Shown here piece by piece: positions 20,103-34,072 of a DNA stretch of 64,000 nt. Source of the stretch: Gigantopelta aegis (Eukaryota; Mollusca; Gastropoda; Neomphalida; Peltospiridae); contig NC_054702.1 of assembly GCF_016097555.1 (NCBI RefSeq), forward strand, positions 73,413,933 through 73,477,932, in the 5' to 3' direction. A program made the position numbers and the translations under genes. Each line of letters opens with the position of its first letter. Position 1 is the stretch's first letter. A model generated the notes under the pieces. The model was given only the letters and a program-made list of their open reading frames with translations, made no database searches and was not told the DNA's origin.

Positions 20103-21991
20103 TTAAAGGGACATTCCTGACTTTGTTGCAATGCTATAAAGTTTCCGGCTAATAAAACCTTTTTTAATTGTTAGAATGACAATTTACTTACATTTCCTTG
20201 TCCAGAATATCTATATCTGTATATCCAATGTGTTTTTGGTCCCCCAAATGTTCGTAGTAACTCAATATGCATTTTTGCCAAATATTTTTTCGTACGTATC
20301 AATTTATTTTCCCCTTCAACCGTCAAATAAAGTCTATTTTTAGACGGCGGATTCCCTTCGACTTGTCATGCATTTGAAGCGCATCACGTGACCTTTTTGT
20401 GACGTAGAGCACATGTAAATACCATGCTGCCTGGTCATTTCGTACCCTAGTCATTTCGTACCATTGCAAAAAGTCATTTCGTACCTTAGTTATTTCGTAC
20501 CATTGTGAGAAGTTTTTCCATACCATAGTCATTTCATACCAGTATATAAAAAACGAATCAATGCAAAACGTCAATATTAAAAAATAAATAACATTAAAAA
20601 CGTGCTTTCCATACAGTTCGTCCACTGGACAATTCGTCCACGGACGATTGGTCCACTCGATGACTGCATTTTTTTCATACATATTAATAGTTATTTCTTT
20701 GACATTGTAATCGTTTCTTAACATTATTTTGTGGTATACTATAACCAAAAAAGTAAAATAGAGTTAGAATTCAACATTAATATCCATTTTTTATCAGCTG
20801 TTTGTATTCATTATCATGCCCCGGACGATTCGTCCACTGACGATTCGTCCACTCGCTCGTACATTATCTCGCATGTCACGATGTGGTAAATAGGTAATGC
20901 AAGCCTCCGCGTCGGAAGACTTTATTACCCCCCCCCCCCCCCCCCCCCCAATGTCATGTTCTCCTTCAATGGCGTACATTATATCCACTGTGCCCTCCCT
21001 CGTCACATGTTATCCCCATATGCCTAATAACCTCGAAATAAAATAAAAACTCGTTCTCTTCAATTCCAATATAATTAAATGTACATTAAAAAACAATTCA
21101 ACAAAACAACAAATGTCATTCAAACAAAGCGTGTTGTTTTAGACGCGACTTGATTCAACTTTTCGGATCTCGTTTCACGGACTGCGATTTTGTGTTTCCG
21201 TTGACTGGTGATCGCATTGAGTCAGTTTTGTCGGAATCGAACTAAAGGATCGGCGATCTCCGTAACCCCCCCCCCCCCCCCCCCCCCCCCCAAAAAAAAA
21301 CCCAAAAAACCCCACCCACCGCGCGCATACTGAAATGTGCATCTGCTAGATGGGGAAACTTTCTCGGACTGAATCATTGCTAAAACTAGGTTGTAGAATC
21401 GAACTTTTTGTTGAACTTTGGAGTAATCATCTATCAACAATCGGAGAAGTTGGGTCATAACCCCTACCCACCCACCTATGAAAATCTCAACGGATTTACA
21501 CGATTTGGAAAAACGACCCTTAGAGACCCAGAAAAATCGGAAAATCCGGCATATGCCGGAAAACTTTCACGCATGGAAATGTACTGAGGAAATAAAAACC
21601 CAGTGGACGAATCGTCCGGAACTGATTTTTTGTAGTGGACGAATCGTCTCGAGTTCCTCGGTAGACGAATTTTCAGTGGACGAATCGTCCGTGGACAAAC
21701 TGTCCAGTGGACGAATCGACTGCATCCCAAAAACGTGTACTCACCGAAGCCATGTTGAATATTGCATTGTGGGAAATTTGTGTTCTCGTCATCACTGCGA
21801 CCTCTGACCTTCACCTTTTCGCGAGGATTTCAAATAATCGTGTCATGGGGAATCCCGAAAGTATTGTTCTATGTAAGTATTTCAATTTCACACTTTTCAT
21901 TGATTTTTTTACACAAATGTATTACAGGTGAGTTTACTAATCCATATTACTGTCTATTTTATTAGCTTTAAAGTCAGGAATGTCCCTTTAA
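20103..21991. mobile_element. 1.9-kb TTAA-flanked element with palindromic motif clusters
   Basis: Bounded by TTAA (20103-20106 and 21988-21991) and the inverted ends 'agggacattcctga' and 'tcaggaatgtccct', identical to the MITE at 13487. The interior contains repeated 'tcatttcgtacc' at 20430-20540 and many copies of a palindrome around GGACGAATCGTCC (20619-20665, 20820-20857, 21603-21720), plus poly-C runs at 20928 and 21266. No transposase frame is recognisable, so it is probably a non-autonomous piggyBac-type element. Confidence 0.75.
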
Positions 21992-22888
<897 letters not shown>

Positions 22889-22889
22889 G

Positions 22890-24247
22890 AGGTTCTAAGG
22901 CCACCCTGCTATAAAGACCAACATTTTAAAGACTAGAATATTTCCTTATTACTATATAGTAAAGCCACCCCGGTGTTAAGACCACCCCGTAATTACGGAT
23001 TACGACCAGTAAAGTCAGACCCAATGATCGTTTTCAGAGTATTTGGACCCCACAAATGCGACCACAGCATTTACTTGTCACGTCACATAAGCGACAAATA
23101 ATAAATAATGTGGTAAAATATTGCCTAGTTGTCTGCGCCATGGTGTTAAAGTTAATTGCTCAAACTAGCATTGAACTAATATTATATTCATTTAGTTCGA
23201 TGCTGGATCCCTTGAACTAATTGAGATATAATAATAAATGAGATTTCTATTTCTACTAAACAGGGCATTCACACTCTTTTGAATATAGCTTATAACTGAA
23301 ACAGATCAGATACTGATGCTGAGCTGTCAACCTGTTACCGCCTGTGTACTGGATGCTAGCATCAACCAGGAACAACAGAAGAGAGGAGTGTAAGAAAGGA
23401 ATGGCAGAGCTAGACGAAGGTTAGGCAACTGGTGCTTAATCAGTGTTGTCCGAAATAATCACGGGCTGACGAGAGCTTCATTGTTTCTTTTTTACTTTTG
23501 TTAGTACCACTTTCATCCAAAGTTTCTGAAAGGTTTTAGCTACTCATGTTACAGTGCACAAAGTTCATGACAAAAGTGTTAAGGACTTTTATGGATTCAA
23601 TTGAGATGGAAAATTATGATCTGGGAGAGATCGAGCTTCTTTGTTTCGAAGTACATTTCCTGTATATAGTCCTTTTACCATGACCAGAAATACGACAGTT
23701 ACTATCAGATCCAATCAAGCGGTGATGACAGCTGGAGTAATTTTTTCGTTACAAAGTGACGTATGTTTGGACCTATCCTTTAGATATAGAACATACAGGA
23801 ATTAGCTGTCTGATCTGACATATGAGTATCGTTAGTGTCGATGACTATTTACATCAGTAACTAAGTATATCTGATGTATACTGATGTATCTACTTCAGCC
23901 TGATCACACGTTGCAATGATGGGACGTCCTCTACTGTCAGAACATTTTTACACCAGGAGAATAAGAAAATAAGAGAATAAGATAAGTAGTCCATTGTCTA
24001 GGGCAAGCTTGATGAGTAATGCCATATCAGTTTGTTATTAAACAAGCATACAAAAGTTTTGAACGCCTTGGCCAAAACACGGATGATCATCATATTCATT
24101 AAAACACAACATGATTGTGCGATAGTAAAGCTGGTCTGTCAGGTCAGCGTAAAAGGTGTATATTTGACAAGTGCAGTGTGACTATATGGAAGCTCGAACT
24201 ATCATGCACCACTTTGGATCATCACTTTCTATCTCCACTAAATTAAT
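22890..24247. other. Receptor intron with transposon-end-like phrase
   Basis: 'aaggccaccctgctataaag' and 'taagaccaccccgtaatta' (22898-23000) echo 'aggaccacccacaattaaga' near 25796. The pair may be the ends of one decayed element of about 2.9 kb, but I could not align terminal repeats. No coding sequence is seen. Confidence 0.35.
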
Positions 24248-24500
24248 GAAAAAAAAAAAGATGTCTTTTATTTAACGACGCACTGAACATATTTTGTTTA
24301 CGGTTATATGGCGTCAGACATATGGTTATGGACCACATATATTGAGAGAGGAAACCCGCTGTCGCCACTTCATGGGCTACTCTTTGCGATTAGCAGCAAG
24401 GGATCTTTTATATGCACCATCCCAGACATGGTAATACATACGTGGCCTTTGATATGCCAGTCGTGGTGCACTGGCTGGAGCGAGAAATAGCCCAATGGGC
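24248..24500 (-). mobile_element. SINE family B, antisense, head-truncated
   Basis: Reads in reverse from the tail ('aacgacgcactgaacatatt', 'tttacggttatatggcgtca') through 'aaacccgctgtcgccac' and 'gtggtgcactggctggagcg' to 'cccaatgggc'. The tRNA-like head is missing. Short direct repeats 'ctaaattaat' flank it at 24238-24247 and 24501-24510. Confidence 0.88.
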
Positions 24501-24510
24501 CTAAATTAAT

Positions 24511-26004
24511 TAATGCCCTTAACAAAATTGTGTATGGTGGCATTAATAGTTCAAAGCGTGCAGAAGCCCTGACTAAATTGTCATACCAACAGAGCACAGG
24601 AACTATGAAGCTCCCATCAGATAGCTACTCTCTCAGATAACACTGCCAGTTACCCAACCTTCCTTCAGCTCTGCTATACATTTGTCACACAACCGTTTTT
24701 GGTGATCGTAACTGGCGCTTGGTCAGTAGAAAAAGACGTGCGTTTAGAAACATTTGTCCAGTACTCTCATAAACCCAAACTGTGTGAACATTCAGTACAT
24801 ATATTTTGACAGCACATCATCATAATTTAGGTATGATGAATGAAATTCAATTGTGTGAAACAGAGTTTGTCTGAATTATAACAAATCATACATTATGAAC
24901 TTTTCTTCATTTAATTTGTAGTTCTGGCGTACATAAAATTATTTTGAAATACATAGCGCAATTTAATGTTTCAGTACAGCTGCCACGCCCTCCATATTAC
25001 ATTTTCAGGCTCAAAATTACCTCAAATTGCAAAACGACCACACAGCAACGGTTATGAATTCCCTGTTTGATGTAAATAGATATCTTATTTATTATTCTAA
25101 CCCTATTAGTTTAATGACTCCAGCATGTTCTTATTTTAAATACGGTGGACAACGGCCATCTTGAATTTGAAGGTCGAGATGACCTGAATATTACCTAAAT
25201 ATTGTACATCCTCCATTTTGTTCAGATGGACACTTATTTATGATTTACCCCAAATATTTCAACAGTTCCGCTATTTTGTAATTATCAATGTGGTAAACAA
25301 CGGCCATCTTGGATTTCAATATCAAGATGCCTTCAAATTACAAAAATAACCCCACCAGAAGAACAAGTACTCTCAGTCTAATGGGAATAGACACCTTATT
25401 CGTGATTCTAACTAACATATTCAGAGAGTTATGACGATTTTGAATTTCCAGTATGGCCGTCGGCAGTTATCATGATTTGTGCCCCCTGGTGGAGTTAGCC
25501 AGAACTTTCGCAAGGTACATGGGGGCTATTTTTTTCTAAAGGTCCTAATGACTTGAAATTCACCCTCAAACTTTGGTTCCCGAAAAATTGATACGGGGAA
25601 GTCATATTTGACCCCATTAGAATGCACGTGTTTGTATTACCTTTGGGACAATGGATGTCCTAAAACGTTGGGAGGGTGACATTTGTCTAGATAGTTGTTA
25701 CTCTCTATTGTGTAATAATTAAGAAAACGAACGTAAACTTCATAATACATATTTACCAAACAATCATTATTTTGAATGTTGGTAATTCAATATTAGGACC
25801 ACCCACAATTAAGACCAATATTAATAAGTCCCGCCGATGGTCGCAATAGTGGGGTTTCACTGTATATATGAAAAAACTATAAATATTGTCATAAATCGTA
25901 CAGATTATGAGGTTATAGGTGAACTGGATGTATTTTGTAATGAGTTAGTAGATACATTGCCATTAAGAAAAAAAGCAACGGATAATGAACATATCATGAC
26001 TTAC
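24511..26004. other. Receptor intron with degenerate repeated phrases
   Basis: Between 25000 and 25500 phrases such as 'acaacggccatcttg' and 'atttcaa' or 'atttgaa' recur two to three times, suggesting an old dispersed or tandem repeat. A 'gccccctggtgga' phrase near 25486 resembles the inverted pair at 46.1 and 52.0 kb. No exon is seen. Confidence 0.4.
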
Positions 26005-26127
26005 TGAATGATATAGTTTCTTTTCCTTGGGGTATCTAGGAGAAAGTATTGCCCACAAGACCATGATGGTCACATTAATACCAGTGATCGCACCAATGTG
26101 TATAAACAGCTGGAAATCCTTAGGTGC
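26005..26127 (-). CDS. GABA-B receptor-like exon: intracellular loop 2 end and TM4
   Basis: Forty-one codons between acceptor ACACAG and donor GTAAGT, phase 0 at both ends. It starts APKDFQLF, aligning with the KDQKL segment before TM4, then TM4 (HIGAITGINVTIMVLWAIL) and SPRYPKEKKLYHS at the extracellular face. The preceding exon ends KR and the next starts KVLDP; both joints are in frame and match the family order. Confidence 0.85.
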
Positions 26128-26800
26128 CTGTGTGAATAAAATACATTGTAGAAATATTTGGAAATGAAATTATGTTGGAAACATAAGCTATTAAAGGGCA
26201 ATTTGATGAGAAGGTTTGCAAATTGACACTTATTTCTAAACAGCGGATAATACACAGACAAATATGGTTTAATAACATTTCTTTGCATCTCTTATATAAA
26301 TATAGGTACAGGAATCTTCATGAACAATTTGAGAGCATTCGCTATTAGGGTTTTGAATTCACCAGCATATATATGTCACGTGCCAAGTTCACATTTATAT
26401 GTGACGTTAAAGTGTTATGCGTTACTGGTGTTGTTTAGTATATAAATTTAATGATGACCAGTATACTCGGTGATTTTAATGAGTTGTAAGTTCACTCAGG
26501 CATGAAGTTAGCATGCCCCTTGATTATAGGTCTATTATCTGATAGTTACCGGCTGTGGTCATAGTGAGTGGACAAGCTGGCTTTGTAGTTTTCTTGGTAA
26601 GTTGAGGTGCACTATTGGTTATTGGATTCATTGCTTTAATAGAGATAAGATGTTCCTGATTTATACATAACAGTTATTGAAATTGATGTACGGTGTCTGT
26701 ATATGAGGACAAGGAATGATGGGAAGTATTCTCGTGATCACAGAGACGGGTGGGGCAAGTAACAGTGATGTTATATAAGCAGTGATAGGAAGACAGGAAG
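26128..26800. other. Receptor intron sequence
   Basis: AT-rich; nothing recognisable. Confidence 0.5.
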
Positions 26801-27770
26801 GATGGCGGGTACAATGGACGATAGCAAGAGCGAGCAACCCTGCACGTGAGTTCAAGGGCTTTGTGTAAGGCCCAAGCCATCGGGCCTGTGGCCAGGTTGC
26901 AACCGAAAAATATTGAAATCGCGGGCAAATCGTAGAAAGAGGGCGACACTGGTCGCTGAGGTCGTGGGTGATCACCAGAGCAAAATCAGTCGCAGCAAGG
27001 TCGATGGTCATGTTGCAAATCGTAAGAGGTCGCAGACACGTCTTACATGATCTTACCACCAGTCGCGCATGCTCTCGGGTCAAGTAGTGGCACGACTGGA
27101 CGTGCCACTGACGATTGGTGGTGCCACCTGTCGTACGACCTCACGATCGGTAGTGCGACCAGTCACGACCTGTCCCGACTGGTTGCACGACCTTACGATT
27201 GGTGGTACCACTAGTCTGTACCTCGCAGGCCAGTATATTTGGAGTGGCTTCTGGTGCTCAGGCCACTGTCCACTACAACACCCGAAGAGAGCATATCGCT
27301 ATGGCGGGTGTACCAATGCCGCCAAGAAGCCAAAATCTCCCCGACATCAGATTCTGGCTCGATCCTCTTCCCACGGCCCTTTCCCTTCTTGTTCGCTTAT
27401 AGTTTCAGTTGAAAAGTTCGATGAAGTGTACTCCTTGAAAGATAGGTGACTACTGATGCTGACGCACAATCGCGAGCTTTATATCTGATCGAGCGACCCA
27501 TCTCATGACTGACTGCGATTAATCATGCAAGCGGTCGCAGGTCGCCACCACTAGTCGCACGATTATCTACGATTGGTCTTGCGATCGATCTTCAGTCACT
27601 GGTGATCGCACAACCTCGCGTACAACCAATCATACGATGACCTACCACCAGTCTTAAGAGCAATCGCAAATGGAGATAATAGCAAACATTGCCGATTGGT
27701 CGTACCTCTGCCAAATTGCCAACAATCGCACGATCCAGAAAATGTACGATCCAGTGTGAATGAGGCTTAA
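26800..27770. repeat. Cluster of inverted cgac/gtcg motifs
   Basis: Dense recurrences of 'cgactgg', 'ccagtcg', 'cgattggt', 'accaatcg', 'cacgac' and 'gtcgca' in both orientations from 27060 to 27770 give many short stem possibilities. Composition is GC-richer than the surroundings. The right end 'gatccagtgtgaatgaggc' resembles the end of a DNA transposon, but no matching left end was secured. Reading frames across it look incidental. Confidence 0.5.
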
Positions 27771-29692
27771 CCATACCCGTGGGCAGGAGAAAGATAGTGG
27801 GTGTTTTTAAGCAGGAAGTGCGTGTGTTACACAGGGTGGCGTTAGTGTAACGAGGTACACTCAACAGATAGAAAGTGGTGGTCAGAATTATTTGACAGAA
27901 GAAGATTAGTGGAAGGAGTAACAGTCTATTCCTGAAAATTTATAGTATTGAGTGAGAGTCATCTCAGTTGTTACATATTTAATATATATTTGATTAGTTA
28001 CCTTTGTAGCATATTCGTGATGTCGTTGTAGAGACACTCGGTCTAGGATTATTACAGATGAAGAACAGAGAGGGACATTCGTGCCAATTGGGACAGGGTG
28101 GGTAATTGTATATTTTGTGTATTAATTATAAATTTTTAAAACTTCACCACATCAGTATTGCGTCTTTTCTTCCAATTAATGATACGTGACATTAATTTTT
28201 AGGTTTGGCAGTCTCATTTACTTATTTTATTATTTCCGAGTTGTGGAGGGCTACCCACCATTTGTGAATTACTGCATTCAGTACAAACTTGTTTATTTTG
28301 TTTTAAATGGCAAACACAGTTTGTTTTATTCAGTTAGAAACTGACAGTTGTGTTACAGAACAACTCTTATCAAGATAATAGACATATTAAACTTTATTAA
28401 CTGTCATAGATTTGACATATATACAGACAAAACTTGCTTTTCGTGTTACATTTTTAACACAAAGTAAAATAAAAGTGTATTATGATATGATGATTGTCAT
28501 TTTTTATTTTACCTACACGTGAAAACAAACCCAAATCCCAGCATCTTTTATGTCTGAAGTATAGTAATTTTTATTTTAAGAAATTTCCTATGTTTCCCTT
28601 GCATTTTTTGTTCAGTTGTATAACAAACTACTTCAACAAAGTATCACTATAGAAAGCTTAAATGTAGCTTTTCAGTTCCTTATGGATATGGACCTATTTT
28701 GAAGAAATGAATTCATTATGCTATTTGAAACTCTACATTTATGTTTTTCCTATATCATCTGCAACAAAATTCACGTCTCATGTAAAAGATATCAGTTTTT
28801 GGAAATGTAAGAACATTTAAAAGTACAAATTACTATTTCAGAAATTTTAGATGATGATGATGAAATATATACATGTACATGCATATATTTTTAAAATATG
28901 TAAATAGTTCCGAATTTGTCCAATTCTCTCCAAGTTCCTATATATTCTAAACGATTGCATAACTGAAAGTCGATCGATTAGTGCTAACCAATTATAACCG
29001 ATGATCGATGATGAAATTGCAACCCATTCCCAACACTAGACTAGATAAATCTGATTTTAGAAACAGTGTAGCTCTTGAATTATCTGCTAATGACATTCGA
29101 ATTTAAATATGAAATGTCCTTTCCTGAACATGTTTTACAACAGCCTCTACATCCTCATATCTACACTATTAAAGTCGTTTTTGATAATTGAAATCAGACA
29201 TTACTTTTATTATATCGTTTAGAATATCAATGTCCGTATAACCCCAATATTTTCTGATTTACTTTAAGGGTGAGGGGTCGTAGTATTTATATATGTAGTT
29301 TATATGTCGATTAATAAACTACAGGTAGGAGATTTAGCCACATATATTACTGTTACTATTGTCGTCTATGGGATTTCATTTGGTTTGTATACACCCTGAT
29401 GTCTTTTCTACAACTGACTTTAAAGTAGTCTGGAATTGGCAGCCCGTTTTGGGCCGTATAGGAAGGATGTATTATCCAGTAAAGGTTCTCTTCGTGAGTG
29501 ACTACCCTCCTACAGACGAGACACTGAACAAAGATTCAAGGAATCAACACTAAGTGTTCATATTATATTAATGTTGTATTGTCAAAAACTACATAACACA
29601 ATAAAGGTATGAAACATGACTAAGGGCTTTATTGTATATACCGGTAACGACAGTATTAAACATATTCCTGACATTAGAACTTTATATATTAC
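27771..29692. other. Receptor intron sequence
   Basis: About 1.9 kb of AT-rich intron without recognisable elements or exons. Confidence 0.5.
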
Positions 29693-29803
29693 CCGCTTTC
29701 GTAAATAATACGCCTTCGTGAAGATGATGTATACACGCCATGTCTTTGCAAGCAATGCACCAAACATCAAAGAGAAAGCAATGACAAGAAAAAATCCTTT
29801 GAT
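29693..29803 (-). CDS. GABA-B receptor-like exon: TM3
   Basis: Thirty-seven codons between acceptor TTTCTAG and donor GTAATA, phase 0 at both ends. It reads IKGFFLVIAFSLMFGALLAK and then TWRVYIIFTKAYYLRKR. The FxLxFGALxxKTWRV core is the most diagnostic TM3 and intracellular loop 2 motif of GABA-B receptors. Spacing from the LCQ cysteine in the previous exon to FSL is the same as I recall for vertebrate subunits. Confidence 0.92.
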
Positions 29804-30842
29804 CTAGAAAATAACAGTATAAAGAAACCAGCATATATCGGAAATAACACAAATATAACACTATCTAAATATTAAGCAACCTCATTTGAAATAACTGACG
29901 ATAAAAATAGCAAAACGGATTGATTGAAACATATTTTATTGTGTTTTAAAGAACAAATGGATCAGGCACAAGATACACAACTTACTAGGCCTTCTCCATA
30001 ATACATATATGTTACAACAGTAATCAGTCTAATTAAAATTATCTCCACTAGTACATGTGGATCTAACAGCAGCCCTTTGGAGCTCATGTCAGTTGACCTT
30101 TCATTCGACCAATCAAAACCTTACTTGCAAAATCATGCCAGTGATTTGAAAAGAATTTGAAAACATTCGGGATTACGCCGAGTGTATACGAAATGATTCG
30201 GGTGAATTACGAAGTATGCCGGAAACTAATTTCAATATAAAATTCACTTCAAGACGAAAAAAAAAGAAAAAAAAAACCCGTGATGGCATAGCCATAAAAT
30301 CTGTTTATACTAGTATACAATCTAGAGTTTATTACTGCACCTTTCCCACTGTTTTTTAATGTTGAAATAGACCAACAAGTTCGCCTATTGCATAAACAGT
30401 CTCGTCCGATATTTTTAGAATTTATATGCTCCCGAATAACGCTATAAAAGGCGAAGTGTAATTGGTTGATATTTAAATTATTTATAGATGAAATGTCACC
30501 TAGACATGGGAGTCCAATCAGTGCTATTAGATCTACTGGTAGACCAGTGGAGCTAATTTTAATCAGATTGCGACAGTAATATATTTTTGCAATTTAAATA
30601 TGAACAGAAATAAATATTTCTGAAAAAAAGAAAAAAAGAAAGAAAGAAAGAATAAAGGAAACAGAAAAAAGAAGCTATAAAGTTTTCTGTGTTCGATAAT
30701 TAGACAGCAGGTTCGCTAAAGGAAAACACAAAACACAAACAAGCATCGCAATGATAACGTAATGGCTACAATAATAATAATAGTAATAAAATAAATAAAC
30801 AGTAATAATTTTAAAAATCCATATTTTATTTTCTAATTAAGG

Positions 30843-30905
30843 CAGACATCCAATAGCTGAAGAAATCAAAGTGCTCTAGTGGTGTCGTTTAAACAAACTT
30901 TTTTA
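30843..30905 (+). mobile_element. SINE tail fragment (second tail type)
   Basis: 'gacatccaatagctgaagaa' and 'atcaaagtgctctagtggtg', then 'tcgtttaaacaaac'. Confidence 0.7.
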
Positions 30906-31084
30906 GTATATCGTTCACAACAACATTACAACAATCGTCATGTTCCTCCAGTGACAAAACACTTTACTTTTACTTTTAAACTATGCATTACAATAAAATA
31001 TTACGGCAATAAGAAAGACGTCAGCAGTAACTGCACATGTATATGTATTTATTTAAAAAATATTTTAGAAGGTTGCCGTTTAAA

Positions 31085-31087
<3 letters not shown>

Positions 31088-31165
<78 letters not shown>
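31088..31165. repeat. (TA)n microsatellite
   Basis: About 39 TA units. Confidence 0.97.
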
Positions 31166-31168
<3 letters not shown>

Positions 31169-31728
31169 CTAGTTCAAGTAATTTATCAGTTTCATTATAT
31201 TCTTACATATCTAGAACAAAATTATCCTTATTTTCTTTTTAGACATACATATTTATTTTTAGTGTGATGAACTAAATTAAGGTTGCTATGCTTCTGCATT
31301 CATTTTGTTTTTGCCATCAAGGCTATTTCAGACCCAAATTAATTTTAGCAATATTTCACATTATGATATTCCTTTATTTATGGAAGCTGTAGAAAGGTTT
31401 TTGGTTCCTGTACTAGCGAGTTCTATAAAAGTGGAAGTCCTCCTAGAGAAGGAGTTGGAACCATATACAGAGGCCAAGATCATATCTCTACTGATAACAA
31501 AGTAGCTTACAATATTTAGGCCTAATGTACGCAGCAATATGGTTTTGAATAAGTTAATTATGGAATATTCATTATTGTCATGTGTATAGAGCTTCTAGTA
31601 CAGACGTTTCAAATGTTATATTATTTTGGTCTATTACTCAAAGTACATTATTGCATATTAACGTTAATTTCCTCAGAAGAAATGCGTTCCTTTGATGGCA
31701 AAGTACGTTTAACTTCGTTCTTCCTTTA

Positions 31729-31729
<1 letters not shown>

Positions 31730-31765
<36 letters not shown>
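31730..31765. repeat. (TAA)n microsatellite
   Basis: About 11 TAA units. Confidence 0.95.
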
Positions 31766-31766
<1 letters not shown>

Positions 31767-31911
31767 TGTCTTTAAAAAGATACCAAGGTGTTTACAAAGA
31801 AAGTACATGTCAATATGTATGTACTTAATATTCTGTTACTCTCCTGTACACACACACTCGCACCCAATAAAAAAATAACTGAATCAAAAACTATAATTTA
31901 ATTTTAAATAC

Positions 31912-32029
31912 CTGACATAACATTGGTAGAGACCTGATATCCATTCCCTTTACAAACACATATGTGTATGCTAATATACATCCCAGCAAGGTGATATTGT
32001 TTAAGTTAGGTGACGACATTTTGATGATT
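31912..32029 (-). CDS. GABA-B receptor-like exon: intracellular loop 1 and TM2
   Basis: 118 nt between acceptor CTTGCAG and donor GTATTT. One base completes the arginine codon left by the previous exon; the 39 following codons end in phase 0. It reads IIKMSSPNLNNITLLGCIL, then AYTYVFVKGMDIRSLPMLCQ. KMSSPxxNN is the loop-1 signature of GABA-B subunits, and the cysteine of LCQ is the conserved extracellular TM3-top cysteine. Confidence 0.92.
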
Positions 32030-32689
32030 CTGCAAGACAAGAGAAATTAATTTTTTGCTAAGTTTCATAAAGATCACTAATTTACTATGAGAACACATAA
32101 AACCTTCCAAACAGGCCTCACCCAGGAGAATGAGGATGTACTTCAAAGAACTTACAAGAGGCATATCGGCCTGTAGAGCTCCGCTATTTAATTATCAATT
32201 TTATCTGGTGCAGTTAATTAATTAATTTGTAAAGACCACCTAATGTTTAAAAAAACTAAAAATCCAAAATATATCTAATAGTTTGTGAAAAGTGTCCCAA
32301 AGAATCCTAAGACCACATTTGAGAACTATTCCATCAAAACTCTAGAAGATAAATTTTAAAATTTCAATGTTAAATTTATATTTAAAATGTTTAAATATAA
32401 TAAAAATTCACAAATTCAAAATTTCCTAAATATCTCTTATAGTTTTTTAAAGAATGCCACAGAACTATCTGATCAAAACTCTAGAAGATAGATATTAAAA
32501 TTGTAAATTTAAAAAAAACCGTGTCTATTAAAAAATCTAAATTTCCAAAATATATCTCTAGATTGTGGAGGGTGCCACAGAAGATGGCGGTACCAAGTTT
32601 CTTAACAATTCAATGAAAACCGTAGGAGACGATATACTTCCAAAGAAAGTTGATGGATAGACGGTAGAATCCTAAAAGTGACTTAGAGA

Positions 32690-33500
32690 TGGATTTCATT
32701 CTACCCGAGAAAATCAAAGTGAACACCATGGTTATTCCATGTACGATAATATGCTGCATCATACTCCAGTGGAGGTCAACTTTGAAAAGTATGTATGGTC
32801 ATCAGAGGTCACTAAATACCAAGGCGGTACACATTTGAACGAAAAAAAAAAAAAATCCATTTTCTTTCAAAAATATTATCTTCATAGCCCTACATTTTAC
32901 GTGGGATTACTTATAAACACAAATACCACACTGAATTAACTAAACTATTGATTTCAAATTTTGATTTGCATAGTATTCAATAGGAAATCTCAAATTTAAG
33001 GTCAATATTCGCAGTTTGACAGATTTCTTTTGGAAAAAAGTGGTTTCAAATACACAATGTAGGATATCGTTTGACCAGATATATAGTGAAAGCAACCACC
33101 ATGGTTATTCTATCATATTCCAGTGGAGGTCAACTTTGAAAAGTGTCTGTGGGTCACTAGAGGTCACTAAAGGTCAAGGGGTACAAATTCAAATAACACA
33201 TTAAATTTTAATTTTCTTTATAAATATTATCTTCATAGTCATGCATTACTTATAAACACAAATAACTCAGTGAATTAACCAAACTATGCTTTAAAATTTT
33301 GATTTGCATAGTATTCAGTACAAATCTTCGATTGATTTTTCAATTTGAAAAAGGGAATTTCAAATAAGATATTGTTCTACCAGAGAGAGTCAAAGCAACC
33401 ATCATGATTATTTTATGTAGGATGATGTGCTGCATCATATTTCTTTGAAGATTAGCTTTGAAAAGTGTGTGTGGATCAAAAGAGGTCTTGTATATGCCCC
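32690..33500 (+). repeat. Three tandem copies of a roughly 330-bp repeat
   Basis: 'ccagtggaggtcaactttga' and 'aaag' recur at 32769 and 33119, with a diverged third copy near 33430. Each is followed by 'agaggtcactaaa'-like sequence, then 'aatattatcttcatag' and 'gatttgcatagtattca'. The same unit appears inverted at 36990-37540. Confidence 0.75.
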
Positions 33501-34072
33501 TAATTTAGGTATCCAAAATACCAACCTTTTCTGTGCAATCCATGCTTAAACAAATAATAATAATAATTAAAAAAACCAAAAAAAAAATTTAAAAAAGCCG
33601 CATCGGGCCAAAAATTCTGGACCAGAGACCGACCTTTTTTTTGGCCTTAAACTCTGTCTTGTTTATTTATATTTACATGGTCGACACATACGCCCATGCC
33701 CGCACCATTTTTCAAAAGGTACAACATAGCCATACCACTTTTTTTTAAAGGTTATATTTGTTGTATCTGTGAAAATGTTCTCCATAGGTGAATTTGAAAG
33801 GAGAGTCTGGCAACCTCGAGCCGTATTTAAGTGGTGAGAAATTTCGTGTAGTTAAATTAAAATAGCACAACATTTAATATACAGATATAACGTAATGAAT
33901 TAAACATGTGCCTGCACTTTGAAAGTATATAGCCCTAATATAGGCATATAAATACAGTTTAATACTATATTAAACATTATTGAAAATATACTAACTTCAC
34001 ATTTTTTAAAATAGCTGCCATTTTAAAGATCTCCACCATATTTGTTTTATTACTTTGGATATGAAGTTCTCT

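Larger units (their letters stand above)
29804..31911. other. Receptor intron with SINE tail and microsatellites
   Basis: AT-rich intron. It contains a SINE tail of the second type at 30843-30905, a (TA)n tract at 31088-31165 and a (TAA)n tract at 31730-31765. Nothing else is seen. Confidence 0.6.

Noticed and set aside
26661..27449. Open frames of 90-140 codons around 27 kb
   Set aside because: They run through the inverted-motif cluster on both strands, share its repeated words and show no protein motif.
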